From Beroe forskalii (Eukaryota > Ctenophora > Nuda > Beroida > Beroidae), in assembly GCA_011033025.1 (NCBI GenBank), contig WFMF01000141.1, positions 186,001-250,000 on the forward strand: a stretch of 64,000 bases of DNA, in the 5' to 3' direction. The first letter of the stretch is position 1. Each line of letters opens with the position of its first letter. The translations under genes were made by a program, and so were the position numbers. This document shows positions 45,221 to 57,799 of the stretch, piece after piece. A model generated the notes under the pieces. The model was not told the DNA's origin and ran no database searches. It saw only the letters and a program-made list of their open reading frames with translations.

Positions 45221-46208
45221 CGGGGAAAATACGAGTTGGAGCTGTTTCTCGATGTAATCAAGAAGCAAATCACACTCTTTGAAGCTGTAAAGGTGCCATA
45301 GACAGCGCATTTATTCTTTGTTCAGTGTGATGGGTTTTCAAATATAGCATGTATATAACAATATTTCCTTGTGTTTAATGAATCATGACAGATCTGGATA
45401 TTGTTACAATCTTATGCGGTAGAAATCTGGAGCTGCTGTACCTTGTCTACCTTCAAAGAGTCTGATCCCCGTGTGACATGCTGAAGGCCATCCAGTCAGA
45501 AGAAATAGACGGGGCAACGTCCGTCGAAGTAATTGCATAGTGGCACATATAACAACGGAGAGACACGGCTGCATAGATTGGGTGATTGGCAGGCTGAGGC
45601 TATTTCATATGATAAAAAACACTATTATTGAACGTGTTGAAGTCCGACAATTTGTCTTGATTAAGCTTTACCTACATACATCGTGATTCGAAAAGCATAC
45701 TATAAGCAAAGCTTTAAGTATCACCGTAATAATCTTTGATTTCAATCATATACCATTTCAGGTAACCCGACTGGCGTCAGGTGGAACAAATATCCAACAG
45801 ATTGTGAAACAAAGCTCACAACCAGGTTGAATCGATGGTAGCGGAAGAAGCTGCTTTGAATTTTTCTAGAGCCTTGATGTTCTCCAGACTTATTGCTCAG
45901 GGTAAAGTATTTCCTTGTGTTTCGATTCAAATGCCAATTAACTGGGAATGGCACAAAATAGTAAATTTGGTCGCTAAAACAGTAGCATTTTGGCTTGTTA
46001 TTATCTCACAAGCAATTTTTAAGATTTTGGGCACTCACAAGGCGTTGATATAAGTCTTTTGTACACTTGAATAACTTAATTTCATGATTTCAGGCGATCT
46101 GCGACTCGCATGCTACGCTCTCTTGGGTGAAGATAAAGCTCTTGGAGGACTGCCGGTAAAAGTTCGTCATATCATCTCGGTGGCTCATTCTCTACCTGAT
46201 CCGATGAG
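45221..46208 (+). pseudogene. Exon-like series of a captured cellular gene (element A left arm)
   Basis: Segments with splice sites and open frames: 45221-45292 (R-G-K-Y-E-L-E-L-F-L...K-Q-I-T-L-F-E-A-V-K, then gtgcc); from 45392 (LDIVTILCGRNLELLYLVYL); 45762-45825 (VTRLASGGTNIQQIVKQSSQ after atttcag, before gttg); 46094-46208 (DLRLACYALLGEDKALGGLP, then VKVRHIISVAHSLPDPM, before gtaagg). The last two join in phase. I do not recognise the parent gene. The first and second pieces do not join in phase, so this is a broken or incomplete capture. Confidence 0.5.
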
Positions 46209-46460
46209 GTAAGGGAGTCTTAGAGTACTCATCAGACCGAGCAAACGCGAAGCATTACCTTTACTTATAACCTGTGAGCTTATTTTTGACATTTCTAACG
46301 GCTATTGACATCGGTATCCTTCTAGACTTTAAATTCTAGCTTCCCATCCCACTAAATTGTATATATGGAGCTTGCATCATGATTCTGTTGACTTTATTAT
46401 GATTTGCAAAATGTTGGAGATCTTGTTGTATGAGAAGGTCGACATCGAAAATTCAAAATA

Positions 46461-46547
46461 GCGTCCATGGGGATTCGATCTGGGACATTCGGCTTAAGAG
46501 TCACAAGTGTTAACCACTCGCCCACCGCTCTCGTGCCTAGAAAGTAT
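46461..46547 (-). repeat. tRNA-like sequence inside element A left arm
   Basis: On the minus strand GGCACGAGAGCGGTGGGCGA, GTGGTTAAC (A box) and CCAGATCGAATCCCC-type (B box), about 85 bases. Mirrored in the right arm (about 47,035-47,110) in decayed form. Probably a tRNA-derived SINE caught in the arm. Confidence 0.5.
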
Positions 46548-48559
46548 TTTGATGCACCATATTCACCATGTTTTAATTCGACCAAAATTTTCCAAAATTG
46601 CAAGATTTTTCTCCTTTAAGGTAATTTCCCGTTGTAACTCCAATACATACCAAAATCTGGAGTGAAATAACCCTGAAGTATGGCATATCTCCCGATGGGA
46701 AGCTAGAATATCAAGTTCTACTGCCATAACGATACCGCTACCTGTAGGATATCACTACCTGTAGTCGCATGGGATGTGAAATGAGCTCCTCAGCCAAAAA
46801 AGTACTTTGTAACTTACCGTATCAGCTTATCAGCAAGAGAACAAGCCTATAATCTGATATCATCATCTTGGCCGTATAGGTAGCGGTATCGTTATGACAG
46901 TATCGACAGTAGAACTTCAGGGTTATTTTCTAGAATTTGTATGTATTGAACTAACAATAAAGCTGAAAAAACTTCATGAGGTTACTCTTTTCAAACTCTG
47001 GGTTAAGTGAATTGGGTGCATCAAATACTTTTAGTACGAGAGCGGTGTAGAAGCGGTTAAACTTGTGACTCTAAGCCGAATGTCCTAGATCGAATCCCAT
47101 GGACGCTATTTTGAATTTTCGATGTAATGCCAAAAATAAGCTCCACAGGCAGGTGAAGGTCAACAGAATCGTTGATGTTTGCTCCATATATGATTTAGTG
47201 GGATGGGAAGCTAAATTTAAAGTCTAGAAGGATACAGGTAGAATGAGCCACGAGATGTCAAAACAAGCTCACAGGTTGCAATGCTTCATGCGTTTGCTCG
47301 GTCCAAGAGCTCAAGACTCCTTAAGAGAATCGTAGCAGGTAGAGAATGAGCGCCTGAAATCATGACGAATCTTTACCGGCAAGTCCAAGAGCTTTTATCT
47401 TCACCTAAGAGATAGCATGCGAGTGGAGTTTGCCAAATCTTAAAATTGCTATTCAAGTACAAAGACTTATAGTCAACGCCAAAATGCCTACGTCTTAAAA
47501 TTGCTTGTGAGATTACTATTTGTGCCAAATTCCTACTGTTTTTGCGAGAACAAGCATATTTGTGCCATTCCGAGTTAATTATTTTTTGAATCGTTACAAT
47601 TGGAAATACTTTACCTGAAAATAAGTCTGAGAAAAATCAAGGCTCTGGAAAAATTCAAAGCAGCTTCTTCCGCTACCATCGATTGACCTGGTTGTGAGCT
47701 TTTCACAATCTGTTGCTCATGGATATTTGTTCCACTGACGGACGTCAACCCCCTTCAAAGGTGTTTTGAAATCAAAGATTACGGTGATACTTAAAGCTTG
47801 CTAGTATGCTTTTCGAATCCACTGATGCTGAAAAGCTTAATCAAGACAAACTCAGTTTAACAATGCTCAATGGCCAGTGTTTCTATCAGCTTCCTATTAA
47901 CCCTCAGCCTGCCAATCACCCAATCTATGCAGCTGTGTCTCTCCGTTGTTTGTGCCACTATGCTCCAAATTTTATGAGTTTAATTGAGCAAAAAATGCCT
48001 TCCAGCATGTCAACGGTAAACTCACAAGTAGACAATATATTGTTATATACATTTCTACCGCATTTGAAACAATTGCTAGATTTCAAATTGTCACTGACAA
48101 CAAAATCCGGCAGACAAAATTAAACACAAGCTGTCTATATACATGCTATATTTGAAAACCCATCACACTAGACAAAGAATAAATGCGCTGTCTATGGCAC
48201 CTTTATTACATCGAGAAACAAGCTCCAACTCGTATTTTCCCCCGCTTGACAACAAGGTCAGAGTGATTCAACAAGCAAAATACTTATACACGATGTACTC
48301 TGGAGCAGTGTTGGAGTTACCTCAGGTCCTCTGCCATGCTATCTCTAACTTGTGAATACCTCGCAGCTGATGAATCGCCCTGCGTTCGAGGACTATCTGT
48401 CTCTGAGAACGCGCTGAGTTGCGCGCGCGTCCAGCGTCTTCTGCTGCCCTCTGATTGGCCGATGTTACGTCACGCGCTGGTCACGTGCGCGGCAGCTCGA
48501 AGAGTCACCAAGCAGTCCGCCAATTTCTAATACGCGGAGTATAATATTCGATCATTTTC

Positions 48560-50770
48560 TTGTTTGAAATTTTGGAATTGTCGCTATGGCCGATTTTTAG
48601 TAAGTACATGGTTGTCAGACGTTGAGCTTCAAACTCGTTTTGCCCATCATTACGGTCAAAATTGATGTCCAAACCCATTTATAAGTGAATTGGACCTGAT
48701 TTGGCTATTTTAACGCATAAAAATCTTCCGCAAGTTGACTTTAAACTTCTCGACTGATAACTGATGAATTTTCAGAATCACTTAGAAACTTGATTTTGTG
48801 CTTACGTTATCGACCGAAATTTTTAATCATGTCCCAAAAAAATTGGCCATCGGAGCAAAAATCCCAGGAGATTGAAAGTGCGCGGCGTGGGAAAAATGCG
48901 CGTAATTCGTTACGCAGCGCGTACGGTATCACTCTGTAAGCAATGCGCGATCCGTTTATGCTCATGCTGATCAGCCATTCTGTGGCTCTGTGCCCATAGA
49001 TTTTCCAGCCAAAAATTCCCATGGGTAGGGCCGTAATTCGTGCTGATGAGTTAGGGGTGCTTAGTGGCCCGAGGGTGAACTGGTGAAGCTCCTGATGAGG
49101 AACTAGGGGCGGAGCCATAGCTGCCAAATCTTGGAAAACCGGATGCAGAGCACGATTTTAAGGCCAAAAGAAGGCTAAAAATCTAGGCACCTTTTTGTAA
49201 TTAATTTTAAATGACATAGGTGCCTTTCCGTTGATTGAAAGTCTCAATTTTCTCGAGTGCCATATTGGTATTTGCTCAATTTGCGGGTGTGATATAAGTA
49301 CCTTTTTGGGTCTATGCTTTTCTTTGCATTTTGAAACCAATCTTTGCACCACAATCGTTCAATTTAGGTACCTTTCTGGACTTGCCCTGCAAGAGCACTG
49401 AGCAGGGCATGTTCTGTGAAGCAGGGCAAAAAGGGCACTCTGCGAAAGAAGGGCAAATCGGCAGAATCCAGGGGGCAGACCCCTATCGGAATCCAGGGGC
49501 AGAGCCCTGTCCTGGGGTAATGGGATCAGCAGGGAGGCCCCCGGATCATATTATGCTCTGCCTTATGTAGGGGTTCTGTCATAGAACTGCGACGCGAGGT
49601 CTGTCACAGATCTGCTGCAGATTCGGTACCTACCCACAGGACACAGTCATTGTAAAGGAAAATGTGTGAATTACAGAGACTTAGAGTGGCGTAGAGTGGC
49701 GTCAACTCTTATTTCAACGCTAACGGATTGTATGTTAGCAGTTTGTGTCCTAAACTTCATCCTTTTGATAATACTAATTCATGGGTAAGAACTGACAACA
49801 AGCAATTATCCAACTTTGATAAATAATAAAATCCAGGAAATTATACAGGACGAATATTTCATATCTCTGACTGATACAACCATAACAAATATCTTTCTGA
49901 AACACACCAGTATACCAGTAAGAAATGTTACATTCTCACATTTGATGCAAGATAAGATTATGAATAGCATATTGAAAGTGAAATAGGTAACTAAATCATA
50001 GTATATCATAAAAATAAAATACCTTATTGGCCTAAATGGCCTTTATTTAGCCGGCCTCTTATTAACTGGCCCAATATTTAAAACTGTATTAGCCAAGACA
50101 TAAAAGTATCATTTTGATTTGGCCTAGACTAACTGGCCTTTATTTTGACCGGCCCCACTTTAACCGGCCATTTTTACCCGGTCCTTTGAACGAAAATCTC
50201 AAAGTCGTTTTTGTCCTTCAATGCCAGTTAAATAAAGGTCAATAATGTAAAGGCGATCCATGCCAGATTCTGATTACCTTAGAGGACATGATGAATTGCA
50301 GCAAAATTCATGAAATGAATACTTTTCATAGGGACACCTCTGAGCTATAATACCATGGGTGAAATAAAATTAATTCTTTCAAATATGATATAGACGAAAA
50401 CATAATTTAATAGTTCCTAATATAAAAAATTCCAAAAAATATTGTTATGTGATATTGATATAAATAAATTTAATACCTATTTTTACCCAGATATTTCCTT
50501 CAAATAGTAACTTAGACATCATTTGAAAAATAAACATTGATAACATTATACTGCGAGACTTATAGTTTACTGAAAAGTTCTCTGACATCATTTGAAAAAT
50601 AAACATTGATATTATTATACTGAGAGACATTTAATTCACTGAACAAAATTCTCTGAAAAATAGGTTAAAAATCAGAACCACAATCGGTACATCCCAATAT
50701 TTGAGTCATCATCTCAATGAATAATACTTATTTTAAAACTTAAATTAAGATATACTAATCTTCGCCAGAT
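48560..50770. other. No recognisable gene
   Basis: AT-rich. It holds repeated short motifs AACTGGCC and ACCGGCC at 50,030-50,190 and a tandem duplication of about 75 bases at 50,515-50,655 (CATCATTTGAAAAATAAACA twice). Confidence 0.5.
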
Positions 50771-50879
50771 GTTATCATTAGCCAGACTAGTCGGTTCCCG
50801 TCCTACGGACGGTGAATGATGGCAGCCGCATGAGCTTATGGCCACATGTCCCTTTGACAGTGATTTGACCGTGCGAGTT

Positions 50880-51215
50880 TGGAGGGGAAATTCGAAACTT
50901 TATTTTCTGCAAAAAAAAGCTTCCCACGCCCCCAACGGTAACCCAATATTGCCGAAATTATTCTCAAAACCTTTACTCATCATAAGCAACTCGATGGCGG
51001 AAGAATTTTGAAAAAATTCGAATTTTAATTTTTCGCGGAAAAAAGGGCGTGGCCTCCCATGCCCCTCAGGGCGACCCAATCATGCGGACAAAATTCTCAA
51101 AAGCTTAATTGATCATAAGCAACTTGATGGCGAAGGAATTTTGAAAAAATTCGAAAGTTTAATTTTGACGGAAAAAAGGGCGTGGCCCCTCACGCCCCTC
51201 GGGGCGACCCAATAG
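50880..51215 (+). repeat. About 120-bp tandem repeat, three copies
   Basis: Units of TTTTGAAAAAATTCGAA...GGAAAAAAGGGCGTGGCC...CACGCCCC...GGGCGACCCAAT. The second and third are most alike. Confidence 0.75.
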
Positions 51216-51366
51216 ATATATATTTGGAATATATATTTAATGAATATAACTATTTATATTAATGTATAACCTTTTATAGGGTTTTCCTTTATGACCAAAC
51301 TTGGACTTTCTCTGGCTACTTACTTCAAGATCTCAGCTTATTTAACTGGCGCGAACTGTATCTTCA

Positions 51367-52186
51367 ATGGGACCCAAATCCAACCCACTGGGGGAATGGA
51401 ACTCAAACATCAAAATCAGAAATTGGTTTGAGAGATTGGAAGTAATATTTCTAGATGAAGGATGGGATAAGGATGAGCATGATACAATCAAGGTGAGGAA
51501 ATTGATCAGATGGATTGGGGAGGAAGGCTATGACAGGCTCAAAACACTATCAGCACCAGCTAAGCCAATGGACTCTAAGTATCCTGAATTGAAGAAGGTG
51601 CTAATTGACAGTGTTGACCCTACTCCAACTACGATTTCACAGAGGTTCCGCTTTTATCGATTGAAGCAAGGAACCAGGACTGCCAGTGAATGGAAGTCGG
51701 AGTTGATTTATCAGGCATCCTTTGTGAATTTGGTAACCATACCAAGGAGGCGATCAGAGACCAGTTTGTGTTCGGTCTTGCATGTGAGAGACTCAGATTA
51801 CTTTGATGGAGACAGAGGAGTTGACTCTGGATAAGGCATTCAACAAGGTGGATCTGAGGGAGAGAGCTCACAAGGACAACAAGCTCTGACAAGTGGGAGT
51901 TCCTCCAAGGCATCCTCTAGTACAAGTGAAGTGAACAAGCTGGGGGTTTTCAGCCCAAGCGTCGCAGAGAGGAACCCTCGGCATCAAAAGTGGACATACA
52001 GCAAAGCATGCAGGGAGTGCGTCCAACAGATCAGGGGCAGAGTTTTGGTAAGCATGGTGATGGTAGAAGGTCTGTACCAGATGTAGACTGTTCACTCAGG
52101 TGAACAAGTGTACTGATTCAAAGTGCAATACCAAATGCTTCCACTGTAAAGCAATGGGGCACAGTAAGGTACAGTGCAGGAAATGA
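51367..52186 (+). pseudogene. Broken gag-like retrotransposon ORF with CCHC zinc knuckle
   Basis: The 155-codon ORF from 51367 begins MGPKSNPLGEWNSNIKIRNW and has a gag-type helix-rich character, including SQRFRFYRLKQGTRTASEWK, typical of Ty3-like Gag capsid regions. The similarity continues past the ORF in other frames with at least two frameshifts (near 51,716 and 51,800). A CX2CX4HX4C zinc knuckle is encoded at 52136-52186, immediately before a TGA. No pol region or LTRs were recognised, so this is a dead, truncated copy. Confidence 0.75.
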
Positions 52187-52318
52187 AAGCTAGCTGTAGT
52201 TATTTGGATGAATTTGATGGATTCACAGAGTGAATGTGAATGTGATTCCCATTTGGAATCAGAAATGAATTTCATTGATATTCATAAGCTTAATACAATG
52301 AATGACAAAGTTTTGTAA

Positions 52319-53285
52319 ATTGTCATTTCCTGCACATATTGTCTTAATACAGGCCCTGCACATATTGTCTTAATACAGGCCCTGCACATATTGTCTTAAT
52401 ACAGGCCCTGCACATATTGTCTTAATACAGGCCCTGCAGCGACATATTGTCTTAATACTGGCCCTGCACCGACATATTGTCTTAATACTGGCCCTGCAGC
52501 GACATGTCTTAATATAGGCCCTGCACATATTGTCTTAATATAGGCCCTGCACATATTGTCTTAATACAGGCCCTGCAATTTGACATATTGTCTTAATATA
52601 GGCCCTGCACATATTGTCTTAATATAGGCCCTGCACCGACATATTGTCTTAATACAGGCCCTGCAGCGACATATTGTCTTAATACAGGCCCTGCACCGAC
52701 ATATTGTCTTAATATACGCCCTGCACCGACATATTGTCTTAATACTGGCCCTGCACCGACATATTGTCTTAATACAGGCCCTGCACATATTGTCTTAATA
52801 CAGGCCCTGCAGCGACATATTGTCTTAATACAGGCCCTGCACCGACATATTGTCTTAATATAGGCCCTGCACCGACATATTGTCTTAATACAGGCCCTGC
52901 ACCGACATATTGTCTTAATATAGGCCCAGCACCGACATATTGTCTTAATACTGGCCCTGCACCGACATATTGTCTTAATACAGGCCCTGCACATATTGTC
53001 TTAATATAGGCCCTGCACATATTGTCTTAATACTGGCCCTGCACCGACATATTGTCTTAATACTGGCCCTGCAGCGACATGTCTTAATATAGGCCCTGCA
53101 CATATTGTCTTAATATAGGCCCTGCACATATTGTCTTAATACAGGCCCTGCACCGACATATTGTCTTAATATAGGCCCTGCACATATTGTCTTAATACAG
53201 GCCCTGCACCGACATATTGTCTTAATACTGGCCCTGCAGCGACATGTCTTAATATAGGCCCTGCACCGACATGTTGTCTTAATAA
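52319..53285 (+). repeat. 26/30-bp satellite ACATATTGTCTTAATACAGGCCCTGC
   Basis: About 32 units in two length classes: 26 bases, and 30-31 bases with an extra ACCG or AGCG. It begins about 130 bases after the zinc-knuckle stop. A triplet of units with AGCGACATGTCTT recurs near 52,495, 53,070 and 53,235, showing higher-order duplication. Cys/Arg-rich ORFs here are artefacts. Confidence 0.95.
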
Positions 53286-53289
53286 TGGA

Positions 53290-53795
53290 TACCTTATAAC
53301 ATGAAATTAAGGCATCACTTAATTAAGGTGATCGAGTCGAATTTCACCTTAATTAAGTGCCCGTAAATTTTTACCAACCTTATTTTAAATACACCTACCT
53401 TTAAAGTAACCTTTATTTTGACAACAATGTGACGTCAAACTGGGTAAACTACCGTAATGATTTGATGGTGTACGCTTATACTTATCCCAGCTGGATATAA
53501 CAAGGTTATCCAGTAGTACATGGAAAACGAATCATAGTTGTATTTTGTAATAATTGTTAATTAATAGATTAATGAAAATAAGGGTTCTTGCAGTTTTCGC
53601 GGGTTTGAGAATACCACAGCCATAACTCCAGCAAAGCTTGACGAATTTTTCGTGAAATTGTGGCAGTTACTAAAAATCAAACCACAAAAATTTTCATCGA
53701 ACACTTAATCATAGGAGCATAAATGTAAGGTTACATAAAATTAAGGTGATGTCCATTAATTTCACCTTAATTAAGTGCTCGTAAATAATGTGCAA
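53290..53795. repeat. AAGGTGA/TCACCTT inverted-repeat pair
   Basis: TTAATTAAGGTGATCGAGTC with TTTCACCTTAATTAAG at 53,320, and a similar palindrome AAATTAAGGTGATGTCCATT with TTTCACCTTAATTAAG at 53,737. The second directly abuts the left end of the outer foldback. Confidence 0.55.
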
Positions 53796-53799
53796 CCTT

Positions 53800-54905
53800 A
53801 TAGTAAGGGATTGACCCGTAACCCCCTGTGAACTAAATCCTCCCAAAGATGTTAGAACGTTTTTCGGTAGTTCATAGGTCATAAAAACCCCCAAGAAAGT
53901 TATCCAAAAATTCCTTGGGGAACCTTGATTTTTACCCCTTTTTTACCCGGCGGTGGGTTAAAACTTTAAATGGCGATATCTCGGCTTCCTTTTGAGATAC
54001 GGAGCTCAACAACCACACTAAAATATGCGCAATGGACACATTTAGTTGGGCGGGTCATGGTCCCAGGTCGCTATTTTGAACGGTTTTCGAGATATCGCCA
54101 AACCCCTTTTTCGCTAGGCGAAGGGTAAAAAAATGGTCCCGGTAAATACAGCTGTACTGTGGGTAAATTGGCACTTATAATGATCACAGACACGTCTATC
54201 AGTTCTTCATAGCCTAAAGTAACACCACAGAAAAAGTTATCCAAAAATTCCATAATTTAACCCCCTTTTCACCCCTTTTTCAAACCCCCGCGTAAGCCAA
54301 ATTTTTCAAATGGGGATATCTCGGCTTCCTTTTGAGATACGGAGCTCAGTAACCACTTTAAAATATGCGCAATGGGCACATTTGGTTGGGCGGGTCATGG
54401 TCCCAGGTCGATATTTTGAACCGTTTTCGAGATAATCGCTAAAAACCCCTTTTTCGCTATGCTGCAAAGGGGGTAAAAAGTGGTCCCGGTAAATACAGCT
54501 GTACTGTGGGTAAATTGGCACTTATTATGATCACAGACACGTCTATCAGTTCTTCATAGCATAAAGTAACACCAGAAAAAAGTTATCCAAAAAATTCCAT
54601 AATTTAACCCCCTTTTCACCTCTTTTTTTAAACCCCTGTGTAGTCCAAATTTTGAAATTGGGATATTTTGACTTTCAATCGAGATAAGGAGGTCTTACAG
54701 CTGTCAACAACCAATCTAGAATGTCTAGAATGAGCACATTTGGTTGGGTAGAACAAGGTTGCAAGTTTCTATCTCATATCTCATATCGATTTGATGGAAT
54801 TTGGAAATTTTTACCAAATTCAGGGGGCTACACGCATGAAAGAGGTCAAAATACGTCTTAGGTGAGTCATCATTTTGATATATAATGACCATTTCTGATT
54901 GACCA
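53800..54905 (+). mobile_element. Left arm of a large outer foldback element
   Basis: About 1.1 kb whose reverse complement is found at 60,620-61,735. Inside the arm a unit of about 310 bases (CGATATCTCGGCTTCCTTTT ... GGTCCCGGTAAATACAGCTG ... GTTATCCAAAAATTCC) is tandemly duplicated (about 53,950-54,250 and 54,300-54,610). Inner and outer ends match between arms, with scattered substitutions. Confidence 0.85.
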
Positions 54906-54924
54906 TTCGTGGTATTCAGGTAGA

Positions 54925-55590
54925 ATTTTAGAGCTGGCCATACCATAAAGCAAATCCCCATAAAAACCCACATAGAGCGAACCCACCCATAAAGCAAACT
55001 GCATAATATTTTGGAGGAAAATTCTGTGAAAGATGTACAGTAATCATGGAAAGTATGGATACTCTAAATGAGACCATTCCACATAATGACACTTCAAAAT
55101 TTTTGACCTGGGCAAAACAAACACTGTTGAAATGAAAATACAAATACAAGTTCCACTTGCATTTTAGGAAGATGTTGTCCCAACAGATTGGATTCATTCC
55201 TTCTGGTAGAGAGCCACGCTCTAATATTATCCTGCCAAACGTACTGGCCAGGAAAGATGGGGTTTCTACGGAATTTAATGTCAATCAGACAATGCATAGA
55301 TGGCCTTATTAAAGCATCAATTTCGTGCTCTTGCCTTTAATAATGTATTCAACATAACTTGTCCATTCATGATTTCGCATTGCAAGCAATTGTCAACTTT
55401 CATTATGGATGGTGGCATATGGCTGGCCATAAACCACAGTTCTATTGCTGTGAGTCTAGCTGGGCGTCGGAGTATGGCTACCATAAATGTATAAGGTGTG
55501 CCCTGATACCTTGGATTTAGGAATGGTATCTCAAGAATTGAAGTTGAAGGTAAATTCCAAAGCACTTACCAGTTACCACAAGATATTATA
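54925..55590 (-). pseudogene. Coding remnant inside the outer foldback
   Basis: Minus-strand open stretches read FLNPRYQGTPYTFMVAILRR, then MASHMPPSIMKVDNCLQCEI (to about 55,317), and in another frame FRRNPIFPGQYVWQDNIRAW, then LSTRRNESNLLGQHLPKM (55,297-55,150). These look like decayed protein-coding sequence, perhaps of the element's own transposition protein. I recognise no family, and the frame changes between the blocks. Confidence 0.35.
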
Positions 55591-55669
55591 CCCACCTGAA
55601 GAAAAAATATGACTCTTCAAGCAGATATTATAGTCGGCGTATTTGAAATTGGCGGATCGATTTGAACAT

Positions 55670-56929
55670 CCGCGCCGGCTCACAAGTAAACTTGGTCACG
55701 TGACATCATGACATTGACCAATCAGAGGGCAGCAGGAGACGCTGGACGCGCGCGCAACTCAGCGCGTTCCCAGAGACAGATAGTCCTCGAACGCAGGACG
55801 ATTCATCAGCTGCGAGGTATTCACAAGTTAGAGATAGCATGGCAGAGGACCTGAGGTAACCCCAACACTGCTCCAGAGTACATCGTGTATAAGTATTTTG
55901 CTTGTTGAATCACTCGACCTTGTTGTCAAGCGGGAAAAATACGAGTTGGAGCTGTTTCTGGGTGTAATCAAGAAGCAATTCACACTCTTTGAAGCTGTCA
56001 AGGTGCTATAGACAGCGCAATTATTCTTTGTTCAGTGTGATGGGTTTTCAAATATAGCATGTATATAACAATATTTCCTTGTGTTTAATGAATCATGACA
56101 GATCTGGATATTGTTACAATCTTATGCGGTAGAAATTTGGAGCTGCTGTACCTTGTCTACCTTCAAAGAGTCTGATCACCGTGTGACATGCTGAAGGCAA
56201 ATTTGGAAGCTTGTTTATTATCAATTTTTGCTCATTAAACTGAGTAACTGCATAGTGGCACAAATAACAACGGAGAGACACGGCTGCATAGATTGGGTGA
56301 TTGGCAGGCTGAGGCTAATTAGTATGATAAGAAACACTATTATTGAACGTGTTGAAGTCCGACAATTTGTCTTGATTAAGCTTTACCTACATACATCGTG
56401 ATTCGAAAAGCATACTATAAGCAAAGCTTTAAGTATCACCGTAATAATCTTTGATTTCAATCATATACCATTTCAGGTAACCCGACTGTCGTCAGGTGGA
56501 ACAAATATCCATGATCAACAGATTGTGAAACAAAGCTCACAACCAGGTTGAAACGATGGTAGCGGAAGAAGCTGCTTTGAATTTTTCCAGAGCCTTGATT
56601 TTCTCCAGACTTATTGCTCGGGGTAAAGTATTTCCTTGTGTTTCGATTCAAATGCCAATTAACTGGGAATGGCACAAAATAGTAAATTTGGTCGCTAAAA
56701 CAGTAGCATTTTGGCTTGTTATTATCTCACAAGCAATTTTTAAGATTTTGGGCACTCACAAGGCGTTGATATAAGTCTTTTGTACACTTGAATAACTTAA
56801 TTTCATGATTTCAGGCGATCTGCGACTCGCATGCTACGCACTCTTGGGTGAAGATAAAGCTCTTGGAGGACTGCCGGTAAAAGTTCGTCATATCATCTCG
56901 GTGGCTCATTCTCTACCTGATCCGATGAG
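55670..56929 (+). pseudogene. Captured promoter and exon series, element B left arm
   Basis: Same layout as copy A: E-box and CCAAT box, ATGGCAGAGGACCTGAG before gtaac, K-R-E-K-Y-E-L-E-L-F-L...F-E-A-V-K, exon 56477-56546 (VTRLSSGGTNIHDQQIVKQS; two residues longer than in A, an in-frame change) and exon 56815-56929 (DLRLACYALLGEDKALGGLP). Relative to A, GCT to GCA in the last exon is synonymous. Parent gene not recognised. Confidence 0.5.
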
Positions 56930-57178
56930 GTAAGGGAGTCTTAGAGTACTCATCAGACCGAGCAAACGCGAAGCATTACCTTTACTTATAACCTGTGAGC
57001 TTATTTTTGACATTTCTAACGGCTATTGACATCGGTATCCTTATAGACTTTAAATTCTAGCTTCCCATCCCTCTAAATTTTATATATGGAGCTTGCATCA
57101 TGATTCTGTTGACTTTATGATTTGCAAAATGTTGGAGATCTTGTTGTATGAGAAGGTCGACATCGAAAATTCAAAATA

Positions 57179-57265
57179 GCGTCCACGGGGATTCGATCTG
57201 GGACATACTGCTTAAGAGTCACAAGTGTTAACCACTCGCCCACCGCTCTCGTGCCTAGAAAGTAT
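57179..57265 (-). repeat. tRNA-like sequence, element B left arm
   Basis: Minus-strand GGCACGAGAGCGGTGGGCGA, A box GGGCGAGTGGTTAAC, B box AGATCGAATCCCC. Mirror image at 57,800-57,886. Confidence 0.5.
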
Positions 57266-57799
57266 TTTGATGCACCATATTCACCATGTTTTAATTCGAC
57301 CAAAATTTTCCAAAATTGCAAGATTTTTCTCCTTTAAGGTAATTTCCCGTTGTAACTCCAATACATACCAAAATCTGGAGTGAAATAACCCTGAAGTATG
57401 GCATATCTCCCGATGGGAAGCTAGAATATCAAGTTCTACTGCCATAACGATACCGCTACCTGTAGGATAGCGCTACTTGTGGTCGCATGGGATGTGAAAT
57501 GAGCTCCTCAGCCAAAAAAGTACTTTGTAACTTACCGTATCAGCTTATCAGCAAGAGAACAAGCCTATGATCTGATATCATCATCTTGGCCGTGGTAGGT
57601 ATGGTATCGTTATGACAGTAGAACTTGATATTCTAGCTTCCCATCCGGGGAATGCATACTTCAGGGTTATTTCACTCTAGAATTTGGTATGTATTGAGAT
57701 TACAACGGGAAATTGTCTTAAAGGATAAAAATCTTGCAAATTTGGAAAATTTTGGTCGAATTAAAACATGGTGAATATGGTGCATCAAAATACTTTCTA

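Larger units (their letters stand above)
44918..48545. mobile_element. Large foldback element, copy A, with 16-bp target duplication
   Basis: Ends TTATAGTCGGCGTATT on the left and AATACGCGGAGTATAAT on the right, inverted with respect to each other. It is flanked by an exact 16-base direct repeat ATTCGATCATTTTCTT (44902-44917 and 48546-48561). The arms are inverted copies over about 1.7 kb; the right arm is more decayed. No transposase found. Each arm carries promoter-like, exon-like and tRNA-like blocks. Confidence 0.85.

Noticed and set aside
52561..53020. Cys/Arg-rich ORFs
   Set aside because: Satellite translation.
52319..53285. CRISPR-like array (regular 26/30-bp units)
   Set aside because: No unique spacers, units contiguous, eukaryotic context: a satellite.
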